From CAZZDK01 sp964652235 (GTDB taxonomy: Bacteria; Pseudomonadota; Alphaproteobacteria; UBA9219): a stretch of DNA of 39,026 nucleotides. The DNA lies in the NCBI GenBank assembly GCA_964652235.1, contig CAZZDK010000018.1:1-39026 (forward strand), in the 5' to 3' direction. Numbering within the stretch: position 1 is the stretch's first letter; each line of letters opens with the position of its first letter. The position numbers were made by a program, and so were the translations under genes. The notes below the pieces were generated by a model. It made no database searches, had not been told where the DNA came from, and saw only the letters and a program-made list of their open reading frames with translations. This document shows, piece after piece, positions 21,722 through 31,192 of this stretch.

Positions 21722-23323
21722 TCAAGAAGTTCTGTGCTGTTCTCTGGCTTTCAGGAAGCGCAGGCCCGGATTCTCTTCCATCGCGCGGTTCAAGTGCCAG
21801 GCGTTGCGGGCCAGAAACACAAGCGCGCCATCATGGTCGCGGGCCAGCGAGCCGCCGTTCGCGTTCACGAACGCCTCCAGGATAGCAGGATCGTCCGCCT
21901 CGATCCAGCGGGCGGCGTCGAGACCGGCCTCTTCGATACGCGCCGAAAGGCCGTATTCGGCCTCGATGCGAGCGGCCAGAACCTCGAACTGTAAAGGCCC
22001 GACGACGCCCACGATCCATTCCGCGCCGGAAAGGGGCTTGAAGACCTGGCTCGCGCCTTCTTCGGCGAAATGTTCAAGAGCGCGTCGCAAGTGCTTGATT
22101 TTCATTGGATCGGCAACATGGACTCGCCGCAAAAGCTCGGGCGCGAAACTGGGGACGCCCAGGAAATTGATCGCCTCGCCCTCGCTCAGCGTGTCGCCGA
22201 TTCTGAGCGAGCCGTGGTTTGGGATGCCCATAATGTCGCCCGCAAAGGCGTCCTCGGCCAGCTCGCGGTCCCTGGCCAGAAAGAGAACGGCGTTGCCGAC
22301 GGCCAGCGTTTTGCCGCTGCGGTTATGAAAAAGCTTCATGCCGCGCCGGAAATGGCCGGAGCAAAGCCGCACGAAGGCGATCCGGTCGCGGTGGTTGGGG
22401 TCCATATTGGCCTGAACCTTGAAAACGAAGCCCGTCACCTTGTCCTCATCCGGCGCGATCGCCCGCGTATCGGCTTTTTGCGGGCGCGGGGAGGGCGCGT
22501 TTTCGGCCAGCCCGTCCAAAAGCTCGCGCACCCCGAAATTGTAAAAGGCGCTGCCGAAATAAATGGGCGTCAAATGGCCTTCCCGGTAGGCCTGCGGATC
22601 GAAGGGTTTGCACAGCCCCCGCGCCAGGGCGACCTCTTCACGCGGTTTGGCGGCGGCCTCGCCCCCCAGAAGCTCGTCGAGCCTGGGATCGGCAAGGCCC
22701 TGGCAGGCGATGCCTTCGCTCAGGCGGGCGCGGTCGGCCTTGTCGAGCAGAATAAGGCGGTCGCGGAGCAGGTCGTAGCAGCCCTTAAAATCCGCGCCGG
22801 AGCCGATGGGCCAGCTTGCGGGCGCGACGTCGAGGGCGAGCGTTTCTTCAATTTCGCCGATCAGATCGAACGGATCGCGGGATTCGCGGTCCATCTTATT
22901 AACGAAGGTAATGATCGGCACGTCGCGCAGGCGGCAGACCTCGAAGAGCTTGCGCGTCTGGCTTTCAATGCCCTTTGCGCCGTCGATGACCATGACGGCG
23001 CTGTCCACGGCGGTGAGCGTGCGATAGGTGTCTTCGGAAAAATCCTCGTGGCCTGGCGTGTCCACAAGGTTGAAACTTTTGTCGGCGTAGTCGAAACTCA
23101 TGACCGAGGCGGTGACGGAAATGCCGCGCTCGCGCTCGACCTTCATCCAGTCCGAACGGGCGCGCCGTTGCTCGCCGCGCGCCCGCACCGCCCCCGCAAG
23201 CTGGATCGCGCCGCCGAAAAGCAAAAGCTTTTCCGTCAGCGTCGTTTTACCCGCGTCGGGGTGGGCGATAATCGCAAAGGTGCGCCGCCGTTCGATTTCT
23301 CTTGTTAAAGAAGAACTTGCCAT
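21722..23323 (-). CDS. prfC: peptide chain release factor 3
   Basis: RF3 is a translational GTPase that removes RF1/RF2 from the ribosome after termination. The 533-aa product matches E. coli RF3 (529 aa). The N-terminal G domain has AHPDAGKTTLTEK (G1, about 20-32), DWMKVERERGISVTASVMSF (switch region), DTPGHEDFSEDTYR (G3) and FVNKMDRESRDPFD (G4). The downstream domain 2 and RF3-specific C-terminal domain end in the family's PFSGAEWIVG-VVGPLQFEVL region (here PLSGAEWIVGVVGPLQFEVL) and NPGLRFL. The small Flp gene follows directly. Confidence 0.96.
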   Translation of the reverse strand: MASSSLTREIERRRTFAIIAHPDAGKTTLTEKLLLFGGAIQLAGAVRARGEQRRARSDWMKVERERGISVTASVMSFDYADKSFNLVDTPGHEDFSEDTYRTLTAVDSAVMVIDGAKGIESQTRKLFEVCRLRDVPIITFVNKMDRESRDPFDLIGEIEETLALDVAPASWPIGSGADFKGCYDLLRDRLILLDKADRARLSEGIACQGLADPRLDELLGGEAAAKPREEVALARGLCKPFDPQAYREGHLTPIYFGSAFYNFGVRELLDGLAENAPSPRPQKADTRAIAPDEDKVTGFVFKVQANMDPNHRDRIAFVRLCSGHFRRGMKLFHNRSGKTLAVGNAVLFLARDRELAEDAFAGDIMGIPNHGSLRIGDTLSEGEAINFLGVPSFAPELLRRVHVADPMKIKHLRRALEHFAEEGASQVFKPLSGAEWIVGVVGPLQFEVLAARIEAEYGLSARIEEAGLDAARWIEADDPAILEAFVNANGGSLARDHDGALVFLARNAWHLNRAMEENPGLRFLKAREQHRTS

Positions 23324-23457
23324 GGGGCAGGGTGATAGCCGTTTGCGGGCGGCTTGTCACGCGCCAAGACCTGCGCCCGTATGTCTTTGCCGATTTTTAA
23401 GAATCTTTCTCAAAGGTTATGGTTAAATGAATCTCCTGCCCAAGGTTCTTTCAAACC

Positions 23458-25749
23458 GTGACGAAAAAAACGCAAATTATGGTGAGACTCGCCGTTCTTT
23501 TGGGCGGGGCTATGCTTTTGTTCCTTTTGATGCTTGGGGCGAGTCTTCTTCATTCCAGAGACGTCATGTTGGCCGAGCGCAAGACGCTGTTGCGCGGCGT
23601 TGTGGAGGCAGCCGTCAGCATCGCTTCTTTTTACGATAAACAGGCCCGGGCCGGGAAAATCGACGAAAAGGAAGCCCAAGAAAAGACGAAAGACATTCTG
23701 CGGGACGTTCGTTACGGCGACGGCGGCTACCTTTTCGCTTTCAATATGGAAGGCGTGATAGAATTCCACGCCATTTTCAGGGACATGGAGGGGCAAAAGG
23801 ACGCGCTTAAGATACTGGGGGCAGGCAGCGACAAAATTGTCCGCCGACAAATCGAAGCCGCGCTCAACGGCGAGGGCTACGTTTTTTACGATTATAGAAA
23901 ACCGGGTCGCGGCGATACGCCCTTTCCCAAGATTTCCTACAGCCGGGTTTTCGAGCCGTGGGGCTGGGTGATCGGAACGGGCGTTTACGTGGACGATATT
24001 GACCTGGCTTTCAGACAGGAGATCGAATCCTGGGGAAAGATACTCCTTTGGCCCTTTTTGGCCTTGATCGCCCTGACCTATTCGCTCGGCCAAGCGATTG
24101 CGCGGCCCATGCTGCAACTCGAAAAAGCGAAAGAAAGCGCCGAGACGGCCACGCGGGCTAAAACGGACTTCCTTGCCAATATGAGCCATGAAATCAGGAC
24201 CCCGCTTAACGGCGCGATGGGCATGATCGCCCTTCTTTTAGGAACCAAGCTAGAGCCTCGACAGCGCGAATGGGGACAGATCATCCATCAATCCCTCGAA
24301 GAGCTTTTGAATCTCATCAACGACATCCTCGACATTTCGAAAGTCGAGTCCGGCCATATGTCGTTTGAGGCCACGGCTTTCGATCTGCAATCCACCGTCA
24401 AGGCCGTGACGAACATCCTTTACGCTCGCGCCGCGCGCAAGGGCGTGGAGGTCCTTGTCGCCTTCCAGTCGGATCTGCCGCGCATGGTGGTGGGGGATCC
24501 CGTCCGGTTTCGGCAGATTTTGCTCAATCTCGTCGGCAACGCGGTCAAGTTCACCTCTCAGGGCTATGTCATGATCGAGATCAGCGGTCATCGTCGCGGC
24601 GAAGATGTGGCCCTGAAGGTCGAGGTGCGGGATACGGGCATCGGCATTCCCGAAGACAAGTTGGAGTACATCTTCGAAAAGTTCAGCCAGGCCGAAGAGA
24701 CCACGACGCGCCAGTTTGGCGGAACGGGCCTGGGCCTTGCCATCTGCCGGAAATTGACGCGGCTTATGGGCGGCGACATCGGCGTGCGCAGCGTTCTGGG
24801 GCGCGGCTCGACCTTCTGGTTCACGCTCGCGCTCAGGGCCGATCCTGAAGATGGAACGTCGGTTGTGCCTTCCGGAAACTTGGGAACCGGCGGCGTTTTG
24901 GTCGTTCATGAGAACGAAATTCTGCGCAAGCTTCTCGCGGCCTATCTGGAAGGATGGGGACTCCGTCCCGAGCTGCTTGAGAAGCAGCGCGAGGCGCCGA
25001 CGTTCCTTCAACAGGCCGTGACGCTCGGAAAGCCCTACCGGCTTGTTTTTATGGATGTCGAGGAAATGGCGCGCGAGGGCGTCAATCCTTTTCCCCGCGT
25101 CGCCGCGATCGCCAAATTCTCGCCGGAAACGAACGTCATCCTCATCACGTCGCCTGAGAAGCCGGTTGAGGAAAGCCATCTGTCAGGCGGACGCAGCATC
25201 GGACTTTTGACGAAACCCGTCTTTCCGCAGGATCTCTATGAAGTCGTCGCGGGTCTTTTGAAAGAAGATCCCCGCCGCGCGACGCCCAAGGTCGTGACGG
25301 CTTTCGGCGCGAACGAGATTCCGGGATGGGGCGCCCTGGTTCAGGCAAGCGAGGAGGACAGGAACAAGGCGTCCGGTTCAGGGACGATCCTCGTTGTGGA
25401 GGATCAGACCGTCAACCAAATGCTCATGAAGACGCTCTTGACGCAAATGGGATGGCGGGTCGATGTGGCCGCGACGGGCGTTGAAGCCGTGCGCTGCGTG
25501 GCCGAGAAGGATTACGCGCTCGTGTTCATGGATTGCCATATGCCGGAAATGGACGGGTTCGAGGCGACAAAGCAAATCAGGACGTTCGAGGCCAGTCTGG
25601 GCAAGCACGTCCCCATCGTGGCCCTGACGGCGGACGCGATGAAGGGCGATAGGGAAAAATGCCTGGAAGCCGGAATGGACGATTATCTGCAAAAGCCCGT
25701 TCGCGCGAACAATATTAAGGAGATGATCGACAAATATACGGGCGGGTGA
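23458..25749 (+). CDS. Cache-domain hybrid sensor histidine kinase
   Basis: A 763-aa inner-membrane kinase. Transmembrane helices at about 9-31 and 194-212 bracket a periplasmic sCache_2-like sensor (FYDKQARAGKID, DVRYGDGGYLFAFNMEGV, FEPWGWVIGTGVYVDDID). HisKA follows with DFLANMSHEIRTPLNG (phosphorylated His244). HATPase_c has NLVGNAVKFT (N box), VRDTGIGIPEDKLEYIFEKF and GGTGLGLAICRKL. A degenerate receiver follows (about 475-600; FMDVEEMA in place of the usual acceptor loop), then a full receiver from about 641 (ILVVEDQTVNQ, VFMDCHMPEMDGFEA with acceptor Asp692). The start is GTG at 23458; an ATG lies 7 codons later. Nearby pleD/divK are candidate partners by position only. Confidence 0.9.
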   Translation: MTKKTQIMVRLAVLLGGAMLLFLLMLGASLLHSRDVMLAERKTLLRGVVEAAVSIASFYDKQARAGKIDEKEAQEKTKDILRDVRYGDGGYLFAFNMEGVIEFHAIFRDMEGQKDALKILGAGSDKIVRRQIEAALNGEGYVFYDYRKPGRGDTPFPKISYSRVFEPWGWVIGTGVYVDDIDLAFRQEIESWGKILLWPFLALIALTYSLGQAIARPMLQLEKAKESAETATRAKTDFLANMSHEIRTPLNGAMGMIALLLGTKLEPRQREWGQIIHQSLEELLNLINDILDISKVESGHMSFEATAFDLQSTVKAVTNILYARAARKGVEVLVAFQSDLPRMVVGDPVRFRQILLNLVGNAVKFTSQGYVMIEISGHRRGEDVALKVEVRDTGIGIPEDKLEYIFEKFSQAEETTTRQFGGTGLGLAICRKLTRLMGGDIGVRSVLGRGSTFWFTLALRADPEDGTSVVPSGNLGTGGVLVVHENEILRKLLAAYLEGWGLRPELLEKQREAPTFLQQAVTLGKPYRLVFMDVEEMAREGVNPFPRVAAIAKFSPETNVILITSPEKPVEESHLSGGRSIGLLTKPVFPQDLYEVVAGLLKEDPRRATPKVVTAFGANEIPGWGALVQASEEDRNKASGSGTILVVEDQTVNQMLMKTLLTQMGWRVDVAATGVEAVRCVAEKDYALVFMDCHMPEMDGFEATKQIRTFEASLGKHVPIVALTADAMKGDREKCLEAGMDDYLQKPVRANNIKEMIDKYTGG

Positions 25750-25771
25750 AATCGCGCGCGCTGCCGCAAGG

Positions 25772-26083
25772 TCAGCGGTCCTTCCACGGCCCGAACATAC
25801 GGGCGGGATAGACAAAGGGCCGGTCGCGTACGGTCAGCATATCTTCGCGCATGGACGTGCGCACGGGCCGCATAGAGCCGAAGAGATCGACGTTTCCGTT
25901 CAAAAGAAGGGGCAAAGGCTGAAACATATCGCCTTCCTTGCGCCAGTCGCTCGCCACGCGCGGACGGTTTCCCGCGACCCACACCGCGTCGCCGAACATA
26001 TCGCCCGTGCCGCGCGCAAGGGCGGGCGCGGCCGGAAGACCAAAGGCGAGAAAGAAAATAAAAAAGAAAAGACCGGTTTTCAT
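25772..26083 (-). CDS. small exported protein, 103 aa
   Basis: Signal peptide (hydrophobic residues 4-20, ALA|RG cleavage), then a proline- and aromatic-rich mature part (GDAVWVAGNRPRVASDWRKE, PLPLLLNGNVDLFGSMRPVR, ending FVYPARMFGPWKDR). No family recognised. It is in the same direction as divK-pleD and begins 20 bp after the pleD stop, so it may be the last gene of that operon. ATG at 26083 is used; a TTG is one codon upstream. Confidence 0.65.
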   Translation of the reverse strand: MKTGLFFFIFFLAFGLPAAPALARGTGDMFGDAVWVAGNRPRVASDWRKEGDMFQPLPLLLNGNVDLFGSMRPVRTSMREDMLTVRDRPFVYPARMFGPWKDR

Positions 26084-26103
26084 CAAACAGCCCCGTTTCC
26101 GTT

Positions 26104-27483
26104 TTACGGGGTGTCGCTTTCGCCCACGACCCTGTTCCGCCCCGCGTTTTTGGCACGGTACAGCGCGGCGTCGGCCCGATCAAGAACGGAAGATGGGCTT
26201 AAATCACTTTCATGGTTAACGGAAGCCACGCCGAAGCTGGCCGTCACGTTCAATTTGACGTTCGTTCCCGGCACGTTGATCGGCGTGGCGGCGATGGCTT
26301 TTCTCAAACGTTCCGCGGCGGAAAGAGCCGTCTTTTGTTCGGCGTCGGGCATGATGACGGCGAACTCTTCGCCGCCCATGCGGACCACCAGGTCCGCCGC
26401 GCGCAGGCTTATAAGAACGCGGTTGACGGTCTCCTTGAGAACCGCGTCGCCCGCCGCATGGCCGTGCGTGTCGTTCACGTTCTTGAAATGGTCGAGATCG
26501 AGCGAAAGGATCGACATGGGCCGCCCCGTCGCCTTGCACCGCGCGAACATCATCGGCAAGTGAGTTTCCAGATAGCGCCGGTTATAGGCGCCCGTCAGCG
26601 GATCGACGAGCGCGAGAGCCAAGCTCTGCTCATAGTTTTTGCGCAGGCGGTCGTAATGCCGCTTTTGCCGGACCTGGGTGCGAGCGCGGGCCAAAAGTTC
26701 CGATCCTTCGATGGGGCGCAAAAGGTAATCGTTCGCGCCGAGATCCAGCCCCCTGGCCACCGTTTCAATTTCGCCGTCGTTGGCGATGAGAAGGATCGGC
26801 TGCGTGCGCGTGGCCTCTCTGGCTCTAAGCTGGGCGCAGAGGTAAAGGCCGTCTTCTTTGCGAAGGTCGAGGCTGGCCATAACCAGGTCGTAAGAACCGT
26901 CCGACGCCTTTTCAATCGTTTCGTCGGCGCTGGTCGTCTCGGTCGTTTCAAAGCCCTCCTTGGACAAATGCCTGACGATCGCCGCGCGATCACCTTCGTC
27001 TTCTTCCAGCAAAAGAACGCGCCCCGGCCTGAGGTCCTTTTCCTCCTCTTCCTGGGCGGGAAGGGCGAAGGCCGCGGCGGTCGCCTCGCGCAGGCGCCAT
27101 TCGTCCATGACCATCTTGAGCCGCAAAAGCGAACGCACCCGCGCCATCAGCGCGATGTCGTTGATGGGTTTGGTCAGGAAATCGTCCGCGCCGCATTCCA
27201 GGCCGCGGACGCGGTCGCTCACGTCCGAAAGGGCGGTGACCATGACGATGGGGATGTGCTTTGTGGCGGGGTCGGTCTTCAGCCGCTTGCACACTTCGAA
27301 GCCGTCCAAACCCGGCATCATGATGTCGAGGAGGATGAGGTCCGGCATATTCTTCTTCACGGCGTCGAGCGCCTGAAGGCCGTCTTCGGCGGTGCTGACG
27401 AAATAGTAGTCCTTCGCCAGCTTGGCGGCCAGCAGCTTGAGGTTCAGAACGTTGTCATCGACGACAAGGATACGGGCCGACAT
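26104..27483 (-). CDS. pleD: response regulator/diguanylate cyclase PleD
   Basis: PleD makes c-di-GMP at the differentiating cell pole and controls the motile-to-stalked transition in Caulobacter and relatives. The 459 aa are arranged REC-REC-GGDEF. The first receiver has acceptor Asp53 (ILLDIMMPGLDG) and FLTKPI. The second (about 155-275) is degenerate at the acceptor (LVMASLDLRKEDG), as in known PleD. The cyclase domain (about 290-455) has DPLTGAYNRRYLE, active site GGEEF (370-374) and an intact inhibitory I-site RAAD (361-364), nine residues upstream of the active site. It should therefore be an active, product-inhibited cyclase. It follows divK by 9 bp. Confidence 0.95.
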   Translation of the reverse strand: MSARILVVDDNVLNLKLLAAKLAKDYYFVSTAEDGLQALDAVKKNMPDLILLDIMMPGLDGFEVCKRLKTDPATKHIPIVMVTALSDVSDRVRGLECGADDFLTKPINDIALMARVRSLLRLKMVMDEWRLREATAAAFALPAQEEEEKDLRPGRVLLLEEDEGDRAAIVRHLSKEGFETTETTSADETIEKASDGSYDLVMASLDLRKEDGLYLCAQLRAREATRTQPILLIANDGEIETVARGLDLGANDYLLRPIEGSELLARARTQVRQKRHYDRLRKNYEQSLALALVDPLTGAYNRRYLETHLPMMFARCKATGRPMSILSLDLDHFKNVNDTHGHAAGDAVLKETVNRVLISLRAADLVVRMGGEEFAVIMPDAEQKTALSAAERLRKAIAATPINVPGTNVKLNVTASFGVASVNHESDLSPSSVLDRADAALYRAKNAGRNRVVGESDTP

Positions 27484-27492
27484 GGGAAATCT

Positions 27493-27885
27493 TTACGCGG
27501 AGGAAGAGGGCTCAAGGAACTTTCTGATCGTGGCGAGAAATCCGGCGACGGAGATCGGCTTGGCCAGATAGCCCTCGCAGCCGCCCGCGCGAATCTTTTC
27601 CTCATCGCCCTTCATGGCAAAGGCCGTGATGGCGATGACGGGAATGTGGCGAAGCGCCGGATCGCTCTTGATCCAGCGCGTGACTTCAAGCCCCGAGACT
27701 TCGGGCAGCTGTATGTCCATCAGGATAAGGGCGGGTTTATGTTGCCGCGCCAGGTCCAACACCTCGAGCGCATCGGCGGTATGCAGCGCCCTGTAGCCGT
27801 TCGCTTCCAAAAGGTCGCGAAACAGTTTTTTGTTGAGCTCGTTATCCTCGACGATGAGGATGGTTTTTCCGGTTTCTGAAGCCAT
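27493..27885 (-). CDS. divK: single-domain response regulator DivK
   Basis: A 130-aa stand-alone receiver. The acidic pocket is in ILIVEDNELNKKLF, acceptor Asp57 in LILMDIQLPEVSGLEV, and conserved Lys in YLAKPIS. DivK's phosphorylation by DivJ/PleC controls CckA-CtrA signalling and the cell cycle in alphaproteobacteria; the divK-pleD gene order is the classic one. AAGG lies about 9 bp before the ATG. Divergent from the polysaccharide-deacetylase gene, with a 146-bp shared promoter region. Confidence 0.95.
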   Translation of the reverse strand: MASETGKTILIVEDNELNKKLFRDLLEANGYRALHTADALEVLDLARQHKPALILMDIQLPEVSGLEVTRWIKSDPALRHIPVIAITAFAMKGDEEKIRAGGCEGYLAKPISVAGFLATIRKFLEPSSSA

Positions 27886-28031
27886 AGGTTAACGCCTTGG
27901 ACGAGAACGGATAATAGGATAAGGCGAAAACCCTTAGCATCCCCTTAAAGGCGGCCTTGGCGGATCGAAAAATCAGACGATTTTTACGTTTCGTTTACCA
28001 AAAAGGCGCTTTGGTCTAGAACCAGAGGGCC

Positions 28032-28991
28032 ATGAAACCTAAAACGTTAAAAAAGTTTCTTCTTTTGGCTTTAGCCGGGGCGGCGCTGGTTCTTTGGGGG
28101 GCTGCGTTTCTTTTCCGTTTTTCGGCTCCTGAAGAATCGATCCAAAGCTGGAAAGCTTCCGTTGAGGAAAATGCGCCCATGTCCTGGGGACCGGAAGCCC
28201 TTTCGGACTGTTTGGGCGGCGGATCGGCGCTTTTTTGTTCGCGGCGTCTTCTATGTTTGCCGGAAGATAAAGATTTGATCCCCCCGGCGCTCCCCGAATC
28301 GACGATTCCGACCTTGCCGTTCGAGGATGTTTTCGTGGCGATTGTCATCGACGATTTGGGCCCTTCCGTCCCTCTCAGCCAGAAAGCGATTGAGCTTCCG
28401 GCGCCTTTAAGCCTGTCTTTTTTGCCCTATGCCTTGGATTTGGCTCCCCAGATTCGCGCGGCGGCGCAGGCGGGCCACGAGGTCATGCTTCATCTGCCGA
28501 TGGAGCCTTTAGGATCGGCCTATCCGGGGCCCGACGCCTTGCTCACAAAGCTGGACGACGCGGAGATAAAAAGAAGAATAGAGAAGAATATCAAAGCGTT
28601 CGACGGTTATGTTGGCATCAACAATCATATGGGAAGCCGTTTCACCTCTGACGCCCGATTGATGGGGCTCTTTTTTGAATCCCTTTCTGAACTGAACGAG
28701 AGGAACGTGTTCTTTCTCGATTCGCGGACAAGCCCTCAATCCGTTGCCGCGACGGCGGCGCGCGCCGCCGGGTTCAGGACGGTTTCAAGGGACGTTTTCC
28801 TCGACGACATGATCGACGAATCGGCGATTTACGGCGCGCTGGCTCGGTTGGAGGCCATCGCCCGGCACAAAGGTTATGCGGTGGCCATCGGTCATCCGCA
28901 CGCGCCGACGATCAACGCGCTTCGGAAATGGATACCGAACGCCGAAAAGCGGGGAGTTCGCCTGGTGCCCGTCGGCCAATTGGCTCGATAA
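28032..28991 (+). CDS. divergent polysaccharide deacetylase family protein
   Basis: A 319-aa protein with an N-terminal membrane anchor or signal (KKFLLLALAGAALVLWGAAFLF, residues 7-28) and a periplasmic domain of the YibQ/DUF610 divergent polysaccharide deacetylase family. Signatures are VFVAIVIDDLGPS (about 99-111), LSLSFLPYALDLAPQIRAAAQAGHEVMLHLPMEP, YVGINNHMGSRFTSD, FFLDSRTSPQSVA and GYAVAIGHPHAPTI. These carry the NodB-like Asp/His residues (IDD, NNHMGS, GHPH). The family is linked to envelope polysaccharide or peptidoglycan handling, but the substrate is not established. Its two Cys-containing segments before the domain are unusual. Confidence 0.85.
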   Translation: MKPKTLKKFLLLALAGAALVLWGAAFLFRFSAPEESIQSWKASVEENAPMSWGPEALSDCLGGGSALFCSRRLLCLPEDKDLIPPALPESTIPTLPFEDVFVAIVIDDLGPSVPLSQKAIELPAPLSLSFLPYALDLAPQIRAAAQAGHEVMLHLPMEPLGSAYPGPDALLTKLDDAEIKRRIEKNIKAFDGYVGINNHMGSRFTSDARLMGLFFESLSELNERNVFFLDSRTSPQSVAATAARAAGFRTVSRDVFLDDMIDESAIYGALARLEAIARHKGYAVAIGHPHAPTINALRKWIPNAEKRGVRLVPVGQLAR

Positions 28992-29068
28992 GGGCTTGCC
29001 CCCTTTCGTCTTCCTTTCGAACCCTGTATGCTCGTCGGGTCCCGCGTTTCAACGACCGATTCTCTCCC

Positions 29069-29344
29069 ATGACCGACGCCGAAGTCATCGAAATCTGCCG
29101 CCAGGCCATCTACGTCATGCTCAAGCTCGTCGGCCCGATTCTTTTGGTCGGCCTGGTCGTGGGCGTGATCGTCTCTCTGTTCCAGGCCATGACGCAGATT
29201 CAGGAAATGACGCTGGCCTTCATTCCCAAGATGGTTTGCGTTTTCGCCGTGACGCTGTTTCTCTTTCCCTTCATGCTGTCCACGCTTGGCGGCTTCACGA
29301 AAATGCTGACGGACCGCATCGTTCAGATCGGCGCGAGCGGCTGA
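29069..29344 (+). CDS. fliQ: flagellar export apparatus protein FliQ
   Basis: A 91-aa two-helix membrane protein of the flagellar type III export gate. Residues 2-40 include EVIEICRQAIYVMLKLVGPILLVGLVVGVIVSLFQAMTQIQE, and the second hydrophobic segment is about 49-73. The QAMTQIQEMTLAFIPK signature is diagnostic of FliQ. ATG at 29069 gives the standard length. The stop overlaps the fliR start by one base (TGATG), so the two are translationally coupled. fliP is not adjacent. Confidence 0.95.
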   Translation: MTDAEVIEICRQAIYVMLKLVGPILLVGLVVGVIVSLFQAMTQIQEMTLAFIPKMVCVFAVTLFLFPFMLSTLGGFTKMLTDRIVQIGASG

Positions 29345-30117
29345 TGACGAGCCTCGATCTCGGCGCGTTTCTTTCCGGCCAGGTTTTCGCCTTTCTGCTC
29401 GTTTTCGCTAGGCTTTCTTCGGCTTTTATGATGTTTCCCGGTCTGGGCGAGGCGTTCGTGCCCGCGCGCGTGCGGCTGATGTTCGCGCTGCTTTTCAGCT
29501 TCATGATGCTGCCGGTTCTTGCGCCGTCTCTGCCGCCTTTGCCGAGTCAGATACCCGTCCTTCTCGCGCTGATCGCCGGGGAGGCCTTTATCGGCCTTTT
29601 CTTCGGCACGGTGATGCGCGTCCTGATGGACATCGTCGCGACGATGGGGGCTATCGTCGCCATGGAAATCGGGCTTTCCAACGCCATGATCCTGAATCCG
29701 GCCCTGGCCGGACAAAGCGCGTTGCCAAGCGCTTTTCTCGGCGTCGCGGCCTTGGCGCTTCTTTTCGCCACGGGGCTGGATCATCTGGTGTTTCGGGCGC
29801 TTGTGGACACGTACAAGGTTTTTCCCGTGGGCGGAGAGCTTTTCTACGGCGACGTGGTGAAGACCTACATCGGGCTGGTGGCTAAAAGCTTTCTGGTGGG
29901 GGTCCAGCTCGCCACGCCCTTTATCGTCGGCGGCCTTCTTTTGAACGTCGTCCTGGGCGTCATGCAACGCATGATGCCACAGATTCAGCTTTTCCTTGTT
30001 ATGTTGCCGGTGCAGATCATGGGGGGCTTTTTCGTCTTTTCCGTCGTAGTGGGGGCGGCCCTGGGCGTCTGGCTCAAGGTTTACGACGACGCTCTCGGCT
30101 CTCTCTTTATCAGGTAA
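29344..30117 (+). CDS. fliR: flagellar export apparatus protein FliR
   Basis: A 257-aa membrane protein of the FliPQR export gate core, of normal length. Signatures include FLLVFARLSSAFMMFPGLGEAFVPARVRLMFALLFSF near the N terminus, GEAFIGLFFGTVMRVLMDIVATMGAIVAMEIGLS in the centre, and the helices ending FFVFSVVVGAALGVWL. It lies between fliQ (1-bp overlap) and flhB (13-bp gap). Confidence 0.95.
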   Translation: MTSLDLGAFLSGQVFAFLLVFARLSSAFMMFPGLGEAFVPARVRLMFALLFSFMMLPVLAPSLPPLPSQIPVLLALIAGEAFIGLFFGTVMRVLMDIVATMGAIVAMEIGLSNAMILNPALAGQSALPSAFLGVAALALLFATGLDHLVFRALVDTYKVFPVGGELFYGDVVKTYIGLVAKSFLVGVQLATPFIVGGLLLNVVLGVMQRMMPQIQLFLVMLPVQIMGGFFVFSVVVGAALGVWLKVYDDALGSLFIR

Positions 30118-30130
30118 AGCGGGGGAGAGA

Positions 30131-31192
30131 ATGGTCGAGTCCGATAAGGACCAGAAAACAGAAGAACCGACAAGCAAACGCATTCAAGACGCGCGCGACG
30201 AAGGCCAGATTGCCGTCAGCCGCGAACTGGCGACGTGGTTCATTTTCGTCGCGTCGCTGATCGTCTTGGCCTGGCTAGGGCCTTACCTGGCCCGGCAGCT
30301 GAAGGTGGGTCTGCAGGTCTTTCTGGAGAGGCCCCATCAGCTATCCCTTCAGGACGGCGGGATGCAGGACGTTTTGCTCGGCATCATGCAGACGGTGGCG
30401 TTTCAGGCAGTCCTTGTCTTCGGGTTGCTTTTGGCCGCGGCGCTTTTGGGGACGATGATCCAAACGGATTTTTATGTGAACTCGAGCCGGGTCAAGCTTG
30501 ATTTTTCGAAACTCGGCTTTTTGAAGGGGCTCAAGAATCTTTTCTCCTGGAACGCTTTTGTGGAGCTTTTGAAGGCGTTCGCCAAGCTGGTGGTCCTGGG
30601 CTACGTCGCCTATCGCGTCCTTTCCCCTTTGCTGGATGAACTGCCGTCGCTCGTGGACGTGCCGCTGCTTCAAGGACTGGCGTTTCTGCACGACGAAACG
30701 ATACACGTTGTCATGGTTCTGATGGTCGTTATCACGATCATCGCGGTGGCCGACACGCTTTACGTCCGCTATTCCTATTTCAAAGGCCTGCGAATGACCA
30801 AGCAGGAAGTCAAGGACGAGCATAAGCAGATGGAAGGCGATCCCTTGGTCAAGGGCCGCCTGCGCCGGATCAGGATCGAAAAGGCGCGGCGGCGCATGAT
30901 GGCCAAGGTGCCTCACGCCGACGTCGTCGTCACGAACCCGACCCATTACGCTGTCGCTTTGCAATATGATCGGGAAAAGATGCCTGCGCCGACGGTAACA
31001 GCCAAGGGCGTGGATTTTCTGGCCGGGCGCATCAGGGATCTGGCCGAGGAAAACGAGGTGCCGATCGTCAGCAACCCGCCTTTGGCGCGGGCGCTTTACG
31101 ACACGGTCGAAATCGACGATATTATCGCGCCGGAGCATTACCGCGCGGTGGCGGAGATCATCTCCTACGTTTACAAAATGAAGAAGAAATAA
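30131..31192 (+). CDS. flhB: flagellar export switch protein FlhB
   Basis: A 353-aa protein: a cytosolic start (DKDQKTEEPTSKRIQDARDEGQ) characteristic of FlhB, four transmembrane helices (between about 35 and 215), then a cytosolic domain. That domain has the self-cleaving NPTH site at 269-272 (VVTNPTHYAVAL), where processing switches export specificity from rod/hook to filament proteins. AGGxGGAGA precedes the ATG. maf starts at the very next base after its stop. Confidence 0.96.
   Translation: MVESDKDQKTEEPTSKRIQDARDEGQIAVSRELATWFIFVASLIVLAWLGPYLARQLKVGLQVFLERPHQLSLQDGGMQDVLLGIMQTVAFQAVLVFGLLLAAALLGTMIQTDFYVNSSRVKLDFSKLGFLKGLKNLFSWNAFVELLKAFAKLVVLGYVAYRVLSPLLDELPSLVDVPLLQGLAFLHDETIHVVMVLMVVITIIAVADTLYVRYSYFKGLRMTKQEVKDEHKQMEGDPLVKGRLRRIRIEKARRRMMAKVPHADVVVTNPTHYAVALQYDREKMPAPTVTAKGVDFLAGRIRDLAEENEVPIVSNPPLARALYDTVEIDDIIAPEHYRAVAEIISYVYKMKKK

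Noticed and set aside
26091..26111. CCCCGT/ACGGGG hairpin at the pleD stop as a terminator
   Set aside because: The stem is only 6 bp with a 9-nt loop and no T tract on the minus strand, and the next gene begins a few bases later.
27968..27985. AAAAATC/GATTTTT hairpin between divK and the deacetylase gene as a terminator
   Set aside because: It lies between divergent starts, where a terminator makes little sense, and the stem is short and AT-only at its base.
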